Shown here: positions 46,882-55,413 of the stretch, in pieces
Layout: the number at the start of each line of letters is the position of its first letter
Numbering within the stretch: position 1 is the stretch's first letter
From: an uncultured Paenibacillaceae bacterium
Lineage (GTDB): Bacteria > Bacillota > Bacilli > Paenibacillales > K13
Length of the DNA: 64,000 bases
NCBI GenBank assembly: GCA_913056365.1
Contig: CAJXLT010000001.1
Span: 682,001 to 746,000, forward strand
Direction of reading: 5' to 3'
Made by a program: the position numbers and the translations under genes
Notes under the pieces: generated by a model
Told to the model about the DNA's origin: nothing
The model's database searches: none
The model's input: the letters and a program-made list of their open reading frames with translations, nothing else

Positions 46882-47912
46882 TGAAACGATTCTTTGCTAT
46901 ACAGACTGTACACGGCACCTTAGCAACGATGGCGGTTATCCTGTGTTTGATGCTAATTGTAGCTGCCTGTCAGCCTAGCTCGAACTCTGCTGGCTCGAAC
47001 GATGCCGGCAATTCGAACAATGAAGCGAATTTAGACGATGAGAGCAGACATGCCGAAGTGTGGACGGAGAAAGGCTATTTGGTTGCTAAAGAAGACAATC
47101 GATGGTTGATCACTGTCTATGAAGCTGGCGCTGGAGAGGAACTGCACAAGCAGGCAGGCTGGTTTACCGTTAACGAACATACAGCGGTCACCTCGGAGCA
47201 AGGGCAAGCGATTGAAGCGGAATCAGTCGAGGTTGGCAGCCGTGTCAAGTTGTGGACTGCAGGCGCGATTGCAGAATCGTATCCGGTTCAGGGAACTGCT
47301 GCCGAAGTTATGACACTCGGAACATCGGATAATCAAGTGGACGAACAAGCTGCCGAACAAACCCGCATAGCAGAGTCGTATGCAGTGCGACAAGCGCTCG
47401 AATACGTTCAGAGTGAGGAATTTATCGGTCCATGGTATGTCGTCAAGACCGTGTTCGATGAAGCGGAATATCAATGGCTCGTACAAGTAGCAAGCGAAAT
47501 GGAGCTGGAGCAAGTCGAGACGGTAGTGCTTGATGCAGCGAATGGTACTGTAATTGAGAAACCAGTTGCGGAAAATAACGCCTTCCGCGTGTATGAGCCG
47601 CAGGAGAATGAAGAGGTTGACGGCACATTCACGGTGCGAGGAGAAGCTAGAGTGTTCGAAGGCGCCTTCAGTTGGAGGCTCGAAGACGGGCATTTCGTGC
47701 TGAAGGAAGGTCACGCAACGACGGACGCCGGTGCGCCGGAGTGGGGCAGCTTCCAATTCGATGTCGAATTCGAGCAGACTACGAATCCTATCGTGACCTT
47801 AGTCTTGTATGAAGCAAGTGCTAAGGACGGTTCTCCGCAGCACGAACTGATTATCCCGCTCCAAGCGGATTCTAGCTTACAGGGAAGATTAGATGAGAAT
47901 ATGATTGAATAA
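46881..47912 (+). CDS. Lipoprotein with Gmad2 immunoglobulin-like domain
   Basis: The protein of about 343 residues has a lipoprotein signal with lipobox IVAAC near residue 30, followed by a Ser/Asn-rich linker. A small beta domain (about 60-145) suggests an OB-like fold, and a middle part (about 160-235) resembles PepSY-like or GerMN-adjacent regions. A C-terminal Gmad2 domain (about 233-340) carries FRVYEPQENEEVDGTFTVRG. Gmad2 domains occur in surface proteins linked with sporulation and germination. The ATG at 46881 follows GGAGGTG; earlier in-frame starts have no site. An ECF-type promoter upstream suggests envelope-stress control. Confidence 0.8.
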   Translation: MKRFFAIQTVHGTLATMAVILCLMLIVAACQPSSNSAGSNDAGNSNNEANLDDESRHAEVWTEKGYLVAKEDNRWLITVYEAGAGEELHKQAGWFTVNEHTAVTSEQGQAIEAESVEVGSRVKLWTAGAIAESYPVQGTAAEVMTLGTSDNQVDEQAAEQTRIAESYAVRQALEYVQSEEFIGPWYVVKTVFDEAEYQWLVQVASEMELEQVETVVLDAANGTVIEKPVAENNAFRVYEPQENEEVDGTFTVRGEARVFEGAFSWRLEDGHFVLKEGHATTDAGAPEWGSFQFDVEFEQTTNPIVTLVLYEASAKDGSPQHELIIPLQADSSLQGRLDENMIE

Positions 47913-47914
47913 GT

Positions 47915-47961
47915 ATAAGAGCTGTCCTGGTTGTTCATGACGAACAAGGGACAGCTCTTAT
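47915..47961 (+). terminator. Terminator after the Gmad2 lipoprotein gene
   Basis: ATAAGAGCTGTCC at 47915-47927 pairs with GGACAGCTCTTAT at 47949-47961, and the inner TTGTTC/GAACAA also pairs. T-rich sequence follows. Confidence 0.8.
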
Positions 47962-48113
47962 TGTATGATGGACATTGTGCCAGTCAGGAGCTTGTAACAA
48001 TGTTGGGAGGATGGTTGTAAAAGCATGCCAATTACTTTCTGAGCATGTTATAATAAAGGGCGGGAAGTACATAACAAGCAATCCTTATCTCTTCATTATG
48101 GAGGTGCCGCCTC

Positions 48114-48782
48114 ATGGGTAAGTTATTAGGCTTTTCACTCTTATGGTACCTGATTGGCAATCCATTCGTAGCTATCTTCGTTTTGCTGCTTATCTTGTAT
48201 GTATTGGATCGTCGGTTTGTTGGCTTTTTTCCAAGTATCTTTCGTCCACTTCAAGATTTGCAGCGTATTCGCAAGCTGCGCCAGGAGCTCCGCATGAACC
48301 CGCATCATACGTCTGTTAAAGTTGATTTGGCGCGGCGTCTCATGGAACGCAAGTATTACAAGCAAGCGCTCGGCTATCTGAGGGAAGCAGAGGGCGTCAT
48401 GCCCGATTCTTCGGAGATCAAAGCCGAAATCGCGATCTGCTTGTTCGGCACTGGCAGCTTGCAGGAAGCGGATACGTATTTGCATAAGGCACTTGAGCTG
48501 AATCCGCGGGTTCGTTATGGTGAACCGCTGCTGCTTGCAGGGGAGAAATGGGCAGCAAGCGATCAACAGAAGGCGCTCCACTATATGGAGCAATTCAAGG
48601 ACTTGCATTCCTCATCATGCAAGGCGTATTACCGGCTTGGCCAGCTGTACCAAACGGTCAATCGGCTGCATGACGCGAAGGCTGCGTTCAGGGAAGCTGT
48701 GGACATCTATAGAGGGTTGCCCAAGTACAAGCGCAAGCAGGAGCGACGTTGGGCGTTGCTGTCGTGGTTACAAGCGATATAG
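48114..48782 (+). CDS. Tetratricopeptide-repeat membrane protein
   Basis: The 222-residue protein starts with a hydrophobic hairpin (about 5-38), then a basic juxtamembrane stretch (LQRIRKLRQELRMNPHH). About four TPR units follow (ARRLMERKYYKQALGYLREAE, SLQEADTYLHKALELNP, DQQKALHYMEQF and LYQTVNRLHDAKAAFREAV). The TPR part is predicted to face the cytoplasm. It resembles membrane-anchored scaffold proteins, but no partner can be named. GGAGGTG precedes the ATG. It is 20 bases before the MarR gene, probably in one unit. Confidence 0.8.
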   Translation: MGKLLGFSLLWYLIGNPFVAIFVLLLILYVLDRRFVGFFPSIFRPLQDLQRIRKLRQELRMNPHHTSVKVDLARRLMERKYYKQALGYLREAEGVMPDSSEIKAEIAICLFGTGSLQEADTYLHKALELNPRVRYGEPLLLAGEKWAASDQQKALHYMEQFKDLHSSSCKAYYRLGQLYQTVNRLHDAKAAFREAVDIYRGLPKYKRKQERRWALLSWLQAI

Positions 48783-48802
48783 CCTATAGGGGGCGATGAA
48801 CG

Positions 48803-49225
48803 GTGCAAGCACCTGAGGAATTAGCGAAGCTATGGTACAAGTATACGCAGGAGTATCGGCTATATATGGAGCAGCATCTCGCTCTGACGGAAGGGCAATT
48901 CATTGTCTTGGATTATTTGCTCGACCGTCCCATGGATGCAGTGAAGCCTTCCGACTTGCTGCCGCATCTGTCCACGACGCCTGCAGCCGTTACGACATTA
49001 TTGGATCGTATGGAGAAGAACGGCCTGATCGTACGGAAGCGCGATGATCGAGACCGTAGAGTTGTATGGATTATGCCAACGGACAAGGGGAAGAGCGAAG
49101 GAGATCAAGGTCGTCTAGTACGCCGTCAGTTTTTTGAACAGACGCTTGACCGCCTGTCGCGTCATAACCAGCAATTATTTATTTATTTGTTCGGCAAGGT
49201 ATCCGCTTCTTCGGTTAATGATTGA
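48803..49225 (+). CDS. MarR-family transcriptional regulator
   Basis: The 140-residue protein has the MarR winged helix: a dimer helix at the N-terminus, HTH MDAVKPSDLLPHLSTTPAAVTTLLDRMEK (about 39-67) and the wing GLIVRKRDDRDRRVVWIMPTDKG. The DRDRR-x-V block is the MarR signature. The start is a GTG behind AGGGGGCGATG. Its last 43 bases overlap the convergent CapA-like gene. Its targets are not obvious; the upstream TPR gene is the closest candidate. Confidence 0.9.
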   Translation: MQAPEELAKLWYKYTQEYRLYMEQHLALTEGQFIVLDYLLDRPMDAVKPSDLLPHLSTTPAAVTTLLDRMEKNGLIVRKRDDRDRRVVWIMPTDKGKSEGDQGRLVRRQFFEQTLDRLSRHNQQLFIYLFGKVSASSVND

Positions 49226-50463
49226 AGATGGCTGTTCATCTCAGCAGCGTATTTTTCTAGCATGGTGTAATGATATGGTTGTAGAATCGTGTCGTTCTGG
49301 TTTGCTAATACCGCCTCCATCGGGAGTATGCGGTATTTTCTTTTGCCATTTTCGTAGTATTTGTGCACCCACGTTGATACGGTCTCAGGCTCCCCGAGCG
49401 TCACGATCTCCTCGGGAAATTGCTTCGTTATTGGCAGGGAGAAGATAACGCCGACATCGGTGTACTTCGCTGTACCTTGATCCGGTCCTTGGTTAGATAT
49501 GAAATTACCGAGTGAATAGATGACGATGCCTATGCGTATATCGCCTTCATCGTTCTCCGTCGAGATCCATTCATAAGGCTGAACAACATGCGGATGGCTG
49601 CCAAGTATAATATCTGCGCCTGCACGAATTAAGGATTGGGATAATTGCTTCTGCTCCTCGCTTGGCTGCCTGTGATATTCATGTCCGAAGTGTAGCGAAA
49701 CCGTAACGAGTTCGGCACCGCTATCGCGTGCTTGCTTGATGTCCTGCTTTATTCTCGCTTCATCAATCAGATTCACCAGATAGTCCTTGCCTGCCGGAAT
49801 AGGAATGCCGTTCGTTCCATAGGTATAAGCGAGGAATGCAATCGAAATTCCCTGCTTCTCCACAATAAGTGGAATAGCGGCTTCGGCTTCACTTCTGGCT
49901 GTTCCGGTATGATAGAGTCCTCGTTCCTCAAGAAAGTCAATCGTGCGGCGAACACCGGCTTCCCACCGATCGAGCGAATGGTTGTTCGCGGTTGATACGA
50001 TATCGAAGCCTGCTTGCTTCAATGCATCCGCGAGCTGTTCTGGCGCATTGAATTGCGGATATCCACTGTAGCCAGCCTCTTCTCCAGCCATTGGCGTCTC
50101 GAGATTAGCAATGACCCAATCTCCATCCAGGTAACCTTCCAGCGGTTCGAAGTAGGTATCGAAGGAATACGTTGTATCAGTAACGGAATAAGCAGAAGGT
50201 AGTTGCGGACTGTGCATCATAATATCTCCAACGGCTACTAAAGTTGCTTCGCGTGTATAAGGTTCTACCGGCTGCTCTGGGAGTGACGGTTCCGGTTGAT
50301 CAGGCGTATTCTCATCAACTGGCTGCTCAACAGCCGGAGGAGGATTAGGTTCAGACGAACGGTTAGGATCGTCGCCAGACCAGCATCCGCTTAGCAGAAT
50401 GATGAACAGCAGCATACAAGCTGAAATCCGTATGAATGTGCCTAGCGGCAACGGTCGCTTCAT
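49183..50463 (-). CDS. CapA-family lipoprotein (poly-gamma-glutamate synthesis CapA-like)
   Basis: The protein of about 426 residues has a lipoprotein signal (LLFIILLSGCW), a Pro/Glu-rich linker (about 30-70) and a metallophosphatase-like CapA domain from about 73. That domain has LVAVGDIMMHSP, VIANLETPMAGEE, ANNHSLDRWEAGV, SLHFGHEYHRQPSEEQ and ILGSHPHVVQPYEW; the His and Asp residues are metal ligands. No capB or capC gene is nearby, so it is a stand-alone CapA-like protein whose role need not be polyglutamate synthesis. The start at 50463 overlaps the pseudouridine synthase stop by ATGA. Confidence 0.88.
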   Translation of the reverse strand: MKRPLPLGTFIRISACMLLFIILLSGCWSGDDPNRSSEPNPPPAVEQPVDENTPDQPEPSLPEQPVEPYTREATLVAVGDIMMHSPQLPSAYSVTDTTYSFDTYFEPLEGYLDGDWVIANLETPMAGEEAGYSGYPQFNAPEQLADALKQAGFDIVSTANNHSLDRWEAGVRRTIDFLEERGLYHTGTARSEAEAAIPLIVEKQGISIAFLAYTYGTNGIPIPAGKDYLVNLIDEARIKQDIKQARDSGAELVTVSLHFGHEYHRQPSEEQKQLSQSLIRAGADIILGSHPHVVQPYEWISTENDEGDIRIGIVIYSLGNFISNQGPDQGTAKYTDVGVIFSLPITKQFPEEIVTLGEPETVSTWVHKYYENGKRKYRILPMEAVLANQNDTILQPYHYTMLEKYAAEMNSHLQSLTEEADTLPNK

Positions 50464-51161
50464 GACAGCAGTCCTTTCCATGGAATATCATCAGGCGGAC
50501 TTGATGTGAACGTTACCGGTTCCTTGTGTGTCGGATGGGGGAAGGTGAGGCTGGTCGCCCATAAGGCGATCTGCTGCCCCGGTTCATTGGCCTTGCTCCC
50601 GTATCTCTGGTCGCCGTATAGCGGACAGCCGATCGCAGCGAACTGCACACGGATTTGGTGCGGTCTTCCCGTATGTAATCGTATCTCTACGAGGGACAAT
50701 TCGTTCGAAGTCGCTAGTACTTTGTAATCGAGCACAGCCTCCTTGCCCTTCGGATCATTGCGCTGAACAACGGCTACCTGATTGACAGCGGTGTCCTTCC
50801 TCAGCATGTGCACGAGCCTGTCTTCACGCTTGTCGGGCAGCCCGCGCAATACCGCCATATAGGTCTTTTGGAAGCTGCGTGTGCGAATGGCATCCGACAG
50901 CCGCGAAGCGGCCTTCGAAGTCTTGGCGAACACCATCACACCGCCAACAGGCCTGTCCAGCCGATGAACAAGTCCGAGATAGACGTTACCAGGCTTATTG
51001 TAACGGCGCTTCAAATCCTGCTTGAGCAAGGTGAGCATATCCGGATCGCCGGTCTGGTCCTCCTGTGACAGCACGTTGACCGGCTTCTCTACGATAAGCA
51101 AATGATTATCCTCGAATAATACAGGAATCGCGGAGGGAGTGTGATGCTGTTGCTCGTTCAT
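50460..51161 (-). CDS. RluA-family RNA pseudouridine synthase
   Basis: The protein of about 233 residues has no S4 domain and carries the catalytic block VHRLDRPVGGVMVFAKT with its aspartate, then RSFQKTYMAVLRG and RLHTGRPHQIRVQFAAIGCPLYGDQRYG. It is of the short RluA type that modifies rRNA or tRNA; the exact site is not predictable. The start at 51161 overlaps the methyltransferase stop by ATGA; a GTG four codons upstream is possible. It forms a tightly coupled three-gene unit with its neighbours. Confidence 0.92.
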   Translation of the reverse strand: MNEQQHHTPSAIPVLFEDNHLLIVEKPVNVLSQEDQTGDPDMLTLLKQDLKRRYNKPGNVYLGLVHRLDRPVGGVMVFAKTSKAASRLSDAIRTRSFQKTYMAVLRGLPDKREDRLVHMLRKDTAVNQVAVVQRNDPKGKEAVLDYKVLATSNELSLVEIRLHTGRPHQIRVQFAAIGCPLYGDQRYGSKANEPGQQIALWATSLTFPHPTHKEPVTFTSSPPDDIPWKGLLS

Positions 51162-52027
51162 CGGCCCTCCCACCGCCCTAGTATGCCAGCTGGAAGCACG
51201 AGGTCACTTAATGTCACCGGCAAGCCGATCTCACCGGTTGTAATTCGGCCGCCGAATCGGGCGCCTAATGTCAGCTTCATCAAATTGCTAAGCACTACTG
51301 GCGACAGTCCAGTCGTATAGGTGTTCACCAGCACGAACAGCGGTTGGTCTGACAAGATGGAGAGACACGTCTCTAGGAATGGGAATAGATCTTTCTCCAG
51401 CTTCCACGTTTCCCCTCCTGGCCCTCTGCCGTAAGAGGGCGGGTCCATCACGATGGCGTCATACTTGTTGCCGCGCCGTTGTTCACGCATAACGAACTTG
51501 AACACATCATCAGTAATGAAGCGTACAGTACGGTGCTGAAGTCCAGACAACTGCACGTTCTCCTTCGCCCATTGCACCATGCCCTTGGCCGCATCTACAT
51601 GAACGACTTCAGCACCTGCGCTTGCTGCAGCTACGCTCGCACCGCCGGTATAGGCGAATAAATTAAGCAGCTTAATAGGTCTGCCTGCTCCATGAATTTT
51701 GTCCATAATCCATGACCAGTTGGCTGCTTGTTCTGGAAACAGCCCGGTGTGCTTGAAGTTCGTTGGTTTTATGTAAAATTGCAGCGGACCGTACTGGATC
51801 GTCCAGCGCTCCGGCAGACGCTTGCTGTATTCCCAGTGGCCGCCTCCGGCGTTGCTGCGGTGGTAGTGGGCATCTGCAGCTTCCCAATGCTTGCGGTTAC
51901 GCGGTTGAATCGGCCATATAATCTGGGGATCTGGACGGCGAAGCACGACATCCCCCCAACGTTCGAGCTTTTCGCCGCCTCCTAGATCAATTAATTCATA
52001 TTGTTGCCATTCCTTCGCAATAAACAT
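51158..52027 (-). CDS. Class I SAM-dependent methyltransferase (RlmI/RlmK-like)
   Basis: The protein of about 289 residues resembles the catalytic half of 23S rRNA cytosine-5 methyltransferases. It has LLNLFAYTGGASVAAASAGAEVVHVDAAKG (SAM motif I and II, about 128-157, cited here in two parts: LLNLFAYTGGASVAAA and EVVHVDAAKG) and the motif IV block VMDPPSYGRGPGGETW. No PUA domain precedes it. The start at 52027 follows GAGAGGAT; an in-frame ATG at 52051 is an alternative. Coupling to an RNA pseudouridine synthase supports an RNA substrate. Confidence 0.85.
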   Translation of the reverse strand: MFIAKEWQQYELIDLGGGEKLERWGDVVLRRPDPQIIWPIQPRNRKHWEAADAHYHRSNAGGGHWEYSKRLPERWTIQYGPLQFYIKPTNFKHTGLFPEQAANWSWIMDKIHGAGRPIKLLNLFAYTGGASVAAASAGAEVVHVDAAKGMVQWAKENVQLSGLQHRTVRFITDDVFKFVMREQRRGNKYDAIVMDPPSYGRGPGGETWKLEKDLFPFLETCLSILSDQPLFVLVNTYTTGLSPVVLSNLMKLTLGARFGGRITTGEIGLPVTLSDLVLPAGILGRWEGR

Positions 52028-52132
52028 AGACGTTAGATCCTCTCTATTCATGTCGACTTTTCCCTATTCTACAACAAGTAATTGTCGGATATCCAGCTTT
52101 CGACCCGAATGGATACGGTTCGATTGGCTGTA

Positions 52133-52621
52133 TTAGTCTGTATAGCGAACATATATTTCATGGGCGGGTTCGTCCTTCTGGTCTTTGCGAATGCGAATCG
52201 TCAACGTGCGATTGTGGAAGACAGCTCGAGCTGACCGCTTCGCTACGAAAGCGGGGAATGGGAGCGAATGACGTTGTTGTTGTTGCTGATCTGTCCAAAT
52301 AAGCGCTTGCGATGTGATGAAGAATCTATATTGACGCGGATGAGCACCTGTCGGGAAAGTAAGCTTGATCGTGACCGACGTTGCGGACTGCTCTGTTTCG
52401 GATTGCAATTGTGCGAGAGAAGCGGCGCGGCTGCGGGCACGAGACGCCGAATGCGACGAGGATCGCTGTCGATCGGTGTTCGGTGCGGCGGCAAGCCCTG
52501 CCTGTTCGACGGCTCTCTTGGCAACATCCATCGCATTCTGTACCATTCGATCGACGTTCAGTCCATCATGCAGGGAATGAGGGACATCCGTGTAATTGCG
52601 GTTGCTGTCATTGTGATTCAT
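52133..52621 (-). CDS. Hypothetical protein, possibly spore-coat associated
   Basis: I do not recognise this 162-residue protein. The first 80 residues are low-complexity, rich in Ser, Ala, Arg, Gln and Asn. The second half is beta-like with SVTIKLTFPTGAHPRQYRFF and TLTIRIRKDQKDEPAHEIYVRYTD, which could resemble a small Hsp20 or coat-protein sandwich. A GGAGGTG site precedes the ATG. It is next to another coat-like protein on the same strand, which is the main hint to a spore role. Confidence 0.6.
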   Translation of the reverse strand: MNHNDSNRNYTDVPHSLHDGLNVDRMVQNAMDVAKRAVEQAGLAAAPNTDRQRSSSHSASRARSRAASLAQLQSETEQSATSVTIKLTFPTGAHPRQYRFFITSQALIWTDQQQQQRHSLPFPAFVAKRSARAVFHNRTLTIRIRKDQKDEPAHEIYVRYTD

Positions 52622-52715
52622 GCGGCACCTCCAGAAGCTGTTGCTTCATTGTATGTAACGGCGAATGCCGGGGTTCTTCACTCCGGCATTCCCATTCTGT
52701 ATTCAGGTTCAAGTA

Positions 52716-53021
52716 TTAGATGAAAAATCCGGGATACCCAGCGCCGAAGCCGTAAGGTCCGAACCCGTAGCCAGGGTATCCGCCAAATCCGCCGTATGCA
52801 TACGGGGCTGTTCCGATGGCCAGCAAGTCGAACAATACGAGAGGTATGATAGCTTTTGTTGCTGCTTTCCCTTTTGCCGTTGTCAAGTACAGCTTGCTTC
52901 CTTTGACAGATGCCAGCTTGCCGGATACGATGGTGCCGTCCTTCTTCATCGCATACACGGTTTTGCCGACTAGCTTTCTCGCTTGCGAAGCGGTGATGCG
53001 CTTAGTATTCGCCACGAACAT
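52716..53021 (-). CDS. Small Gly/Tyr-rich protein, spore-coat type
   Basis: The 101-residue protein has an N-terminal half with an SH3/LSM-like look (VGKTVYAMKKDGTIVSGKL and ASVKGSKLYLTTAKGKA) and a hydrophobic strand, IIPLVLFDLLAIGTAPYAY. Its C-terminal tail of about 25 residues is made almost only of Gly, Tyr, Phe and Pro (GGFGGYPGYGFGPYGFG). Such tails occur in spore coat and surface proteins of Paenibacillus and Bacillus. AAAGGAGTG precedes the ATG. CATATGATA upstream resembles a sigma-K -10 box, but no -35 is clear. Confidence 0.7.
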   Translation of the reverse strand: MFVANTKRITASQARKLVGKTVYAMKKDGTIVSGKLASVKGSKLYLTTAKGKAATKAIIPLVLFDLLAIGTAPYAYGGFGGYPGYGFGPYGFGAGYPGFFI

Positions 53022-53187
53022 CCACTCCTTTCAACTTGAATACACTCTTATCATATGGCTTGTGCATCAAGCCCGAATGGACAAGAACACACATATTACT
53101 AGATTGTGTTACTGTCGGGTGCAACGGATTTGTGCGGTTCCATATGATGATAGAATACGACTTCAAGGCTGAAGGAGAAGATGATAT

Positions 53188-53625
53188 ATGATTCGACAGC
53201 GGAAGGCTAGTGTGGATGATCTGGCGATATACAAATTAACTCGGCGCAGCTTGCTTCCTTATACGCGTAAACACTTTCCCGCTATGAAGCTAAGCCGAAG
53301 TGTGCTGCGCGAACGATTAGCTGAAGGAGTAACGCTTGTAGCACGAGGCAAGAGCGGGTTCAAAGGTTATGTGCATGCGCTGCTGCGGAATGACACGTTG
53401 TGGATTGACTTGCTTGCTGTGCGTAAGCCGTACCGTCGGACGGGTGTAGGAGATCGACTGATGCAGAACGCTGAGGAGTGGGGGAAGCTTAAGGGGGCCA
53501 AGCAAGCATTGCTTTATGTAAATGAAGAAAATAACGGAGCGAAGCAGTTTTATTCGCGGCGGGGATATCAATATTGGCAGTCGAATCGCACTTTGCATTG
53601 TGATGTATTCATGAAATCGCTCTGA
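53188..53625 (+). CDS. GNAT-family N-acetyltransferase
   Basis: The 145-residue protein has the GNAT core: the acetyl-CoA loop in LAVRKPYRRTGVGDRLMQNAEEW (R/Q-x-x-G-x-G at RRTGVG, about 83-88), preceded by the strand TLWIDLLAV. The end block YVNEENNGAKQFYSRRGYQYW holds the Asn and Tyr usual in motif B. The start has GAAGGAG before it. The substrate is unknown. Confidence 0.9.
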   Translation: MIRQRKASVDDLAIYKLTRRSLLPYTRKHFPAMKLSRSVLRERLAEGVTLVARGKSGFKGYVHALLRNDTLWIDLLAVRKPYRRTGVGDRLMQNAEEWGKLKGAKQALLYVNEENNGAKQFYSRRGYQYWQSNRTLHCDVFMKSL

Positions 53626-53796
53626 TTAGAAGTGTCGTTCTGCTCTGGGCGCGGGCACCATTCGATTTTGCTAGAGTGATTATGGACAAGCTTATCGCAT
53701 TCTTCCTTTGTTTTTTTTCGCTGCATTCGTTTTAATATGCACTTCAGTGATGGTACAATGAAAGGTGAAGCATCGCAAGGGAAAGGAGGGGCTGTC

Positions 53797-55413
53797 ATGG
53801 CGAGAGAGTGGATTCATTCACTGGAACAAGATTATACGCTGTCATCGATCCAATCCGGATTTGATCTGTTCCTCCGTGGGAAAGTAACCTTGGCCAACGT
53901 CGATACGGAGCAAGGTGACGCTTCAGCGGAAGTCATATCCCCTGACGGCTCCAGCGCTCTAATACGGGTACGGGGCGGAACCTTCACACCCGGACACTGC
54001 ACGTGCGGTGCCAAGGTGCCCTGCGATCATGCTGCGGCCGCATTGTTCGCATTGACAGCGAACAGCGGCCGGCGACCGGAGATTCTTCTGCAAGAGCTGT
54101 ATGTGAAGATACATCAACAGAGGGATCGCCATGAACAGCAGGCGAAGAAGAAGCGGCTGGCTATCGAACGCAAGCGCAAGCGGGAGCTCGAGCAGAAGTG
54201 GCAGGAGGAAGTCAATCGCTCCTTAGTGTTGAAGGCTGACGATGCCGCATCGGAATGGAAGATCTTCATTCGCCAATGGTTTAAGAAATACCGCTTGTCA
54301 GCCGAACCGGCTGTGCAAGCGATGACGGAAGATTACAAAGTACGGGTCCGGGCGATGGTATCTGCTTGGCCTCCGACTCAGCGCTTGTTGTTCCATCTAT
54401 ATATGGAAATGGAAATTATGCTTGCACTGGAGCGATATTGGAGCAGTTCTATCGTGGAGGGCAAAGCAGGCGGACCTCATTCTAACCAGTTGTTCCATGA
54501 GTGTGCAGGCCGAGTAGCCGATTATTTGCACCAATTGGATGCCAAGCAAGCACAAGCTCAGTACAAACCATATTTGAGCTTGTTCCGCAACCGATTAGAT
54601 ATCGGTGATCAGAGCAGAGTGAAGCGTTCATTCTGGAATGATCTGTACCGATACGTATGGAGCTATTTGCTCATAGATGAAAGTTGGAGAAGTAAGGAGC
54701 GCGATCGATTGACCCAGGCAGTGAATGAGGGAGCTGCGCCGGCGTTGATCGGACTGTTTCACTTCGAGATATTAGCAGGTAACGATGAAGCAGGATTCGC
54801 AAGGCTGACAGAGCTTGGAGATTCGCCGCATGTGAATGTGATTCGCCCAAGCTTCTTCCAGCACTATCTTGACACCTTCAAGGCACGGAAAGAATGGGAG
54901 CGTCTGGCAAGCTGGCTGCGCAAGCTGGCACCTCGATTCAAGGGCGCCCGCCAAGAAGAGCTGGATATGTTCGTTCGCGTCTGGCAGGAGTTGCTGCAGC
55001 ATCTGCCGTTGAAGGAAGAATGGGAACAGACGATGTACGCTCTACTGCCATGGACATACAACCATATGGCTGCACAATTACTGGAGCAGAAGCGAATAGA
55101 CCGTTGGGCGGAATTGACCCTGCGCATGGGATCCGTCTCGAAATGGGTGAAACCGGGAAGCTTGTACCGTATGGAGCAGGAGCACGGTTGGGAGCTGCTG
55201 CCGTTGTATCATCACTTGGCTGAGGAGGAAATCTCCAGAAAGAATAGGCAAGGGTATCAGGAAGCAGTCAAGTGGCTGAAGCGCATTCGATCGATCTATG
55301 CAAATAATGGAAACTCGCAGGAATGGGAGCGGTTTGTGTCACTGTTGAAGCAACGGTATGCGCGCCTAAAGGCGCTAATGGACGAACTTGCGAAAGGAAA
55401 GCTGCTTACATGA
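53797..55413 (+). CDS. SWIM zinc-finger protein
   Basis: The protein of about 538 residues has an N-terminal SWIM zinc finger: Cys68-x-Cys70 and Cys76-x-His78 in HCTCGAKVPCDHAAA. A basic coiled-coil (about 108-145, rich in Lys, Arg and Glu) and a long all-helical region follow. SWIM domains bind DNA or proteins. The gene overlaps an SNF2 helicase by 4 bases (ATGA), a pairing that recurs in Firmicutes, so the two should form a complex acting on DNA. The start at 53797 follows GGAAAGGAGGGG; earlier in-frame ATGs are not supported. An extended -10 TGGTACAAT lies at 53751. Confidence 0.88.
   Translation: MAREWIHSLEQDYTLSSIQSGFDLFLRGKVTLANVDTEQGDASAEVISPDGSSALIRVRGGTFTPGHCTCGAKVPCDHAAAALFALTANSGRRPEILLQELYVKIHQQRDRHEQQAKKKRLAIERKRKRELEQKWQEEVNRSLVLKADDAASEWKIFIRQWFKKYRLSAEPAVQAMTEDYKVRVRAMVSAWPPTQRLLFHLYMEMEIMLALERYWSSSIVEGKAGGPHSNQLFHECAGRVADYLHQLDAKQAQAQYKPYLSLFRNRLDIGDQSRVKRSFWNDLYRYVWSYLLIDESWRSKERDRLTQAVNEGAAPALIGLFHFEILAGNDEAGFARLTELGDSPHVNVIRPSFFQHYLDTFKARKEWERLASWLRKLAPRFKGARQEELDMFVRVWQELLQHLPLKEEWEQTMYALLPWTYNHMAAQLLEQKRIDRWAELTLRMGSVSKWVKPGSLYRMEQEHGWELLPLYHHLAEEEISRKNRQGYQEAVKWLKRIRSIYANNGNSQEWERFVSLLKQRYARLKALMDELAKGKLLT

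Noticed and set aside
49183-50463. Poly-gamma-glutamate capsule operon
   Set aside because: Only the CapA-like lipoprotein is present; no capB or capC type genes are nearby.
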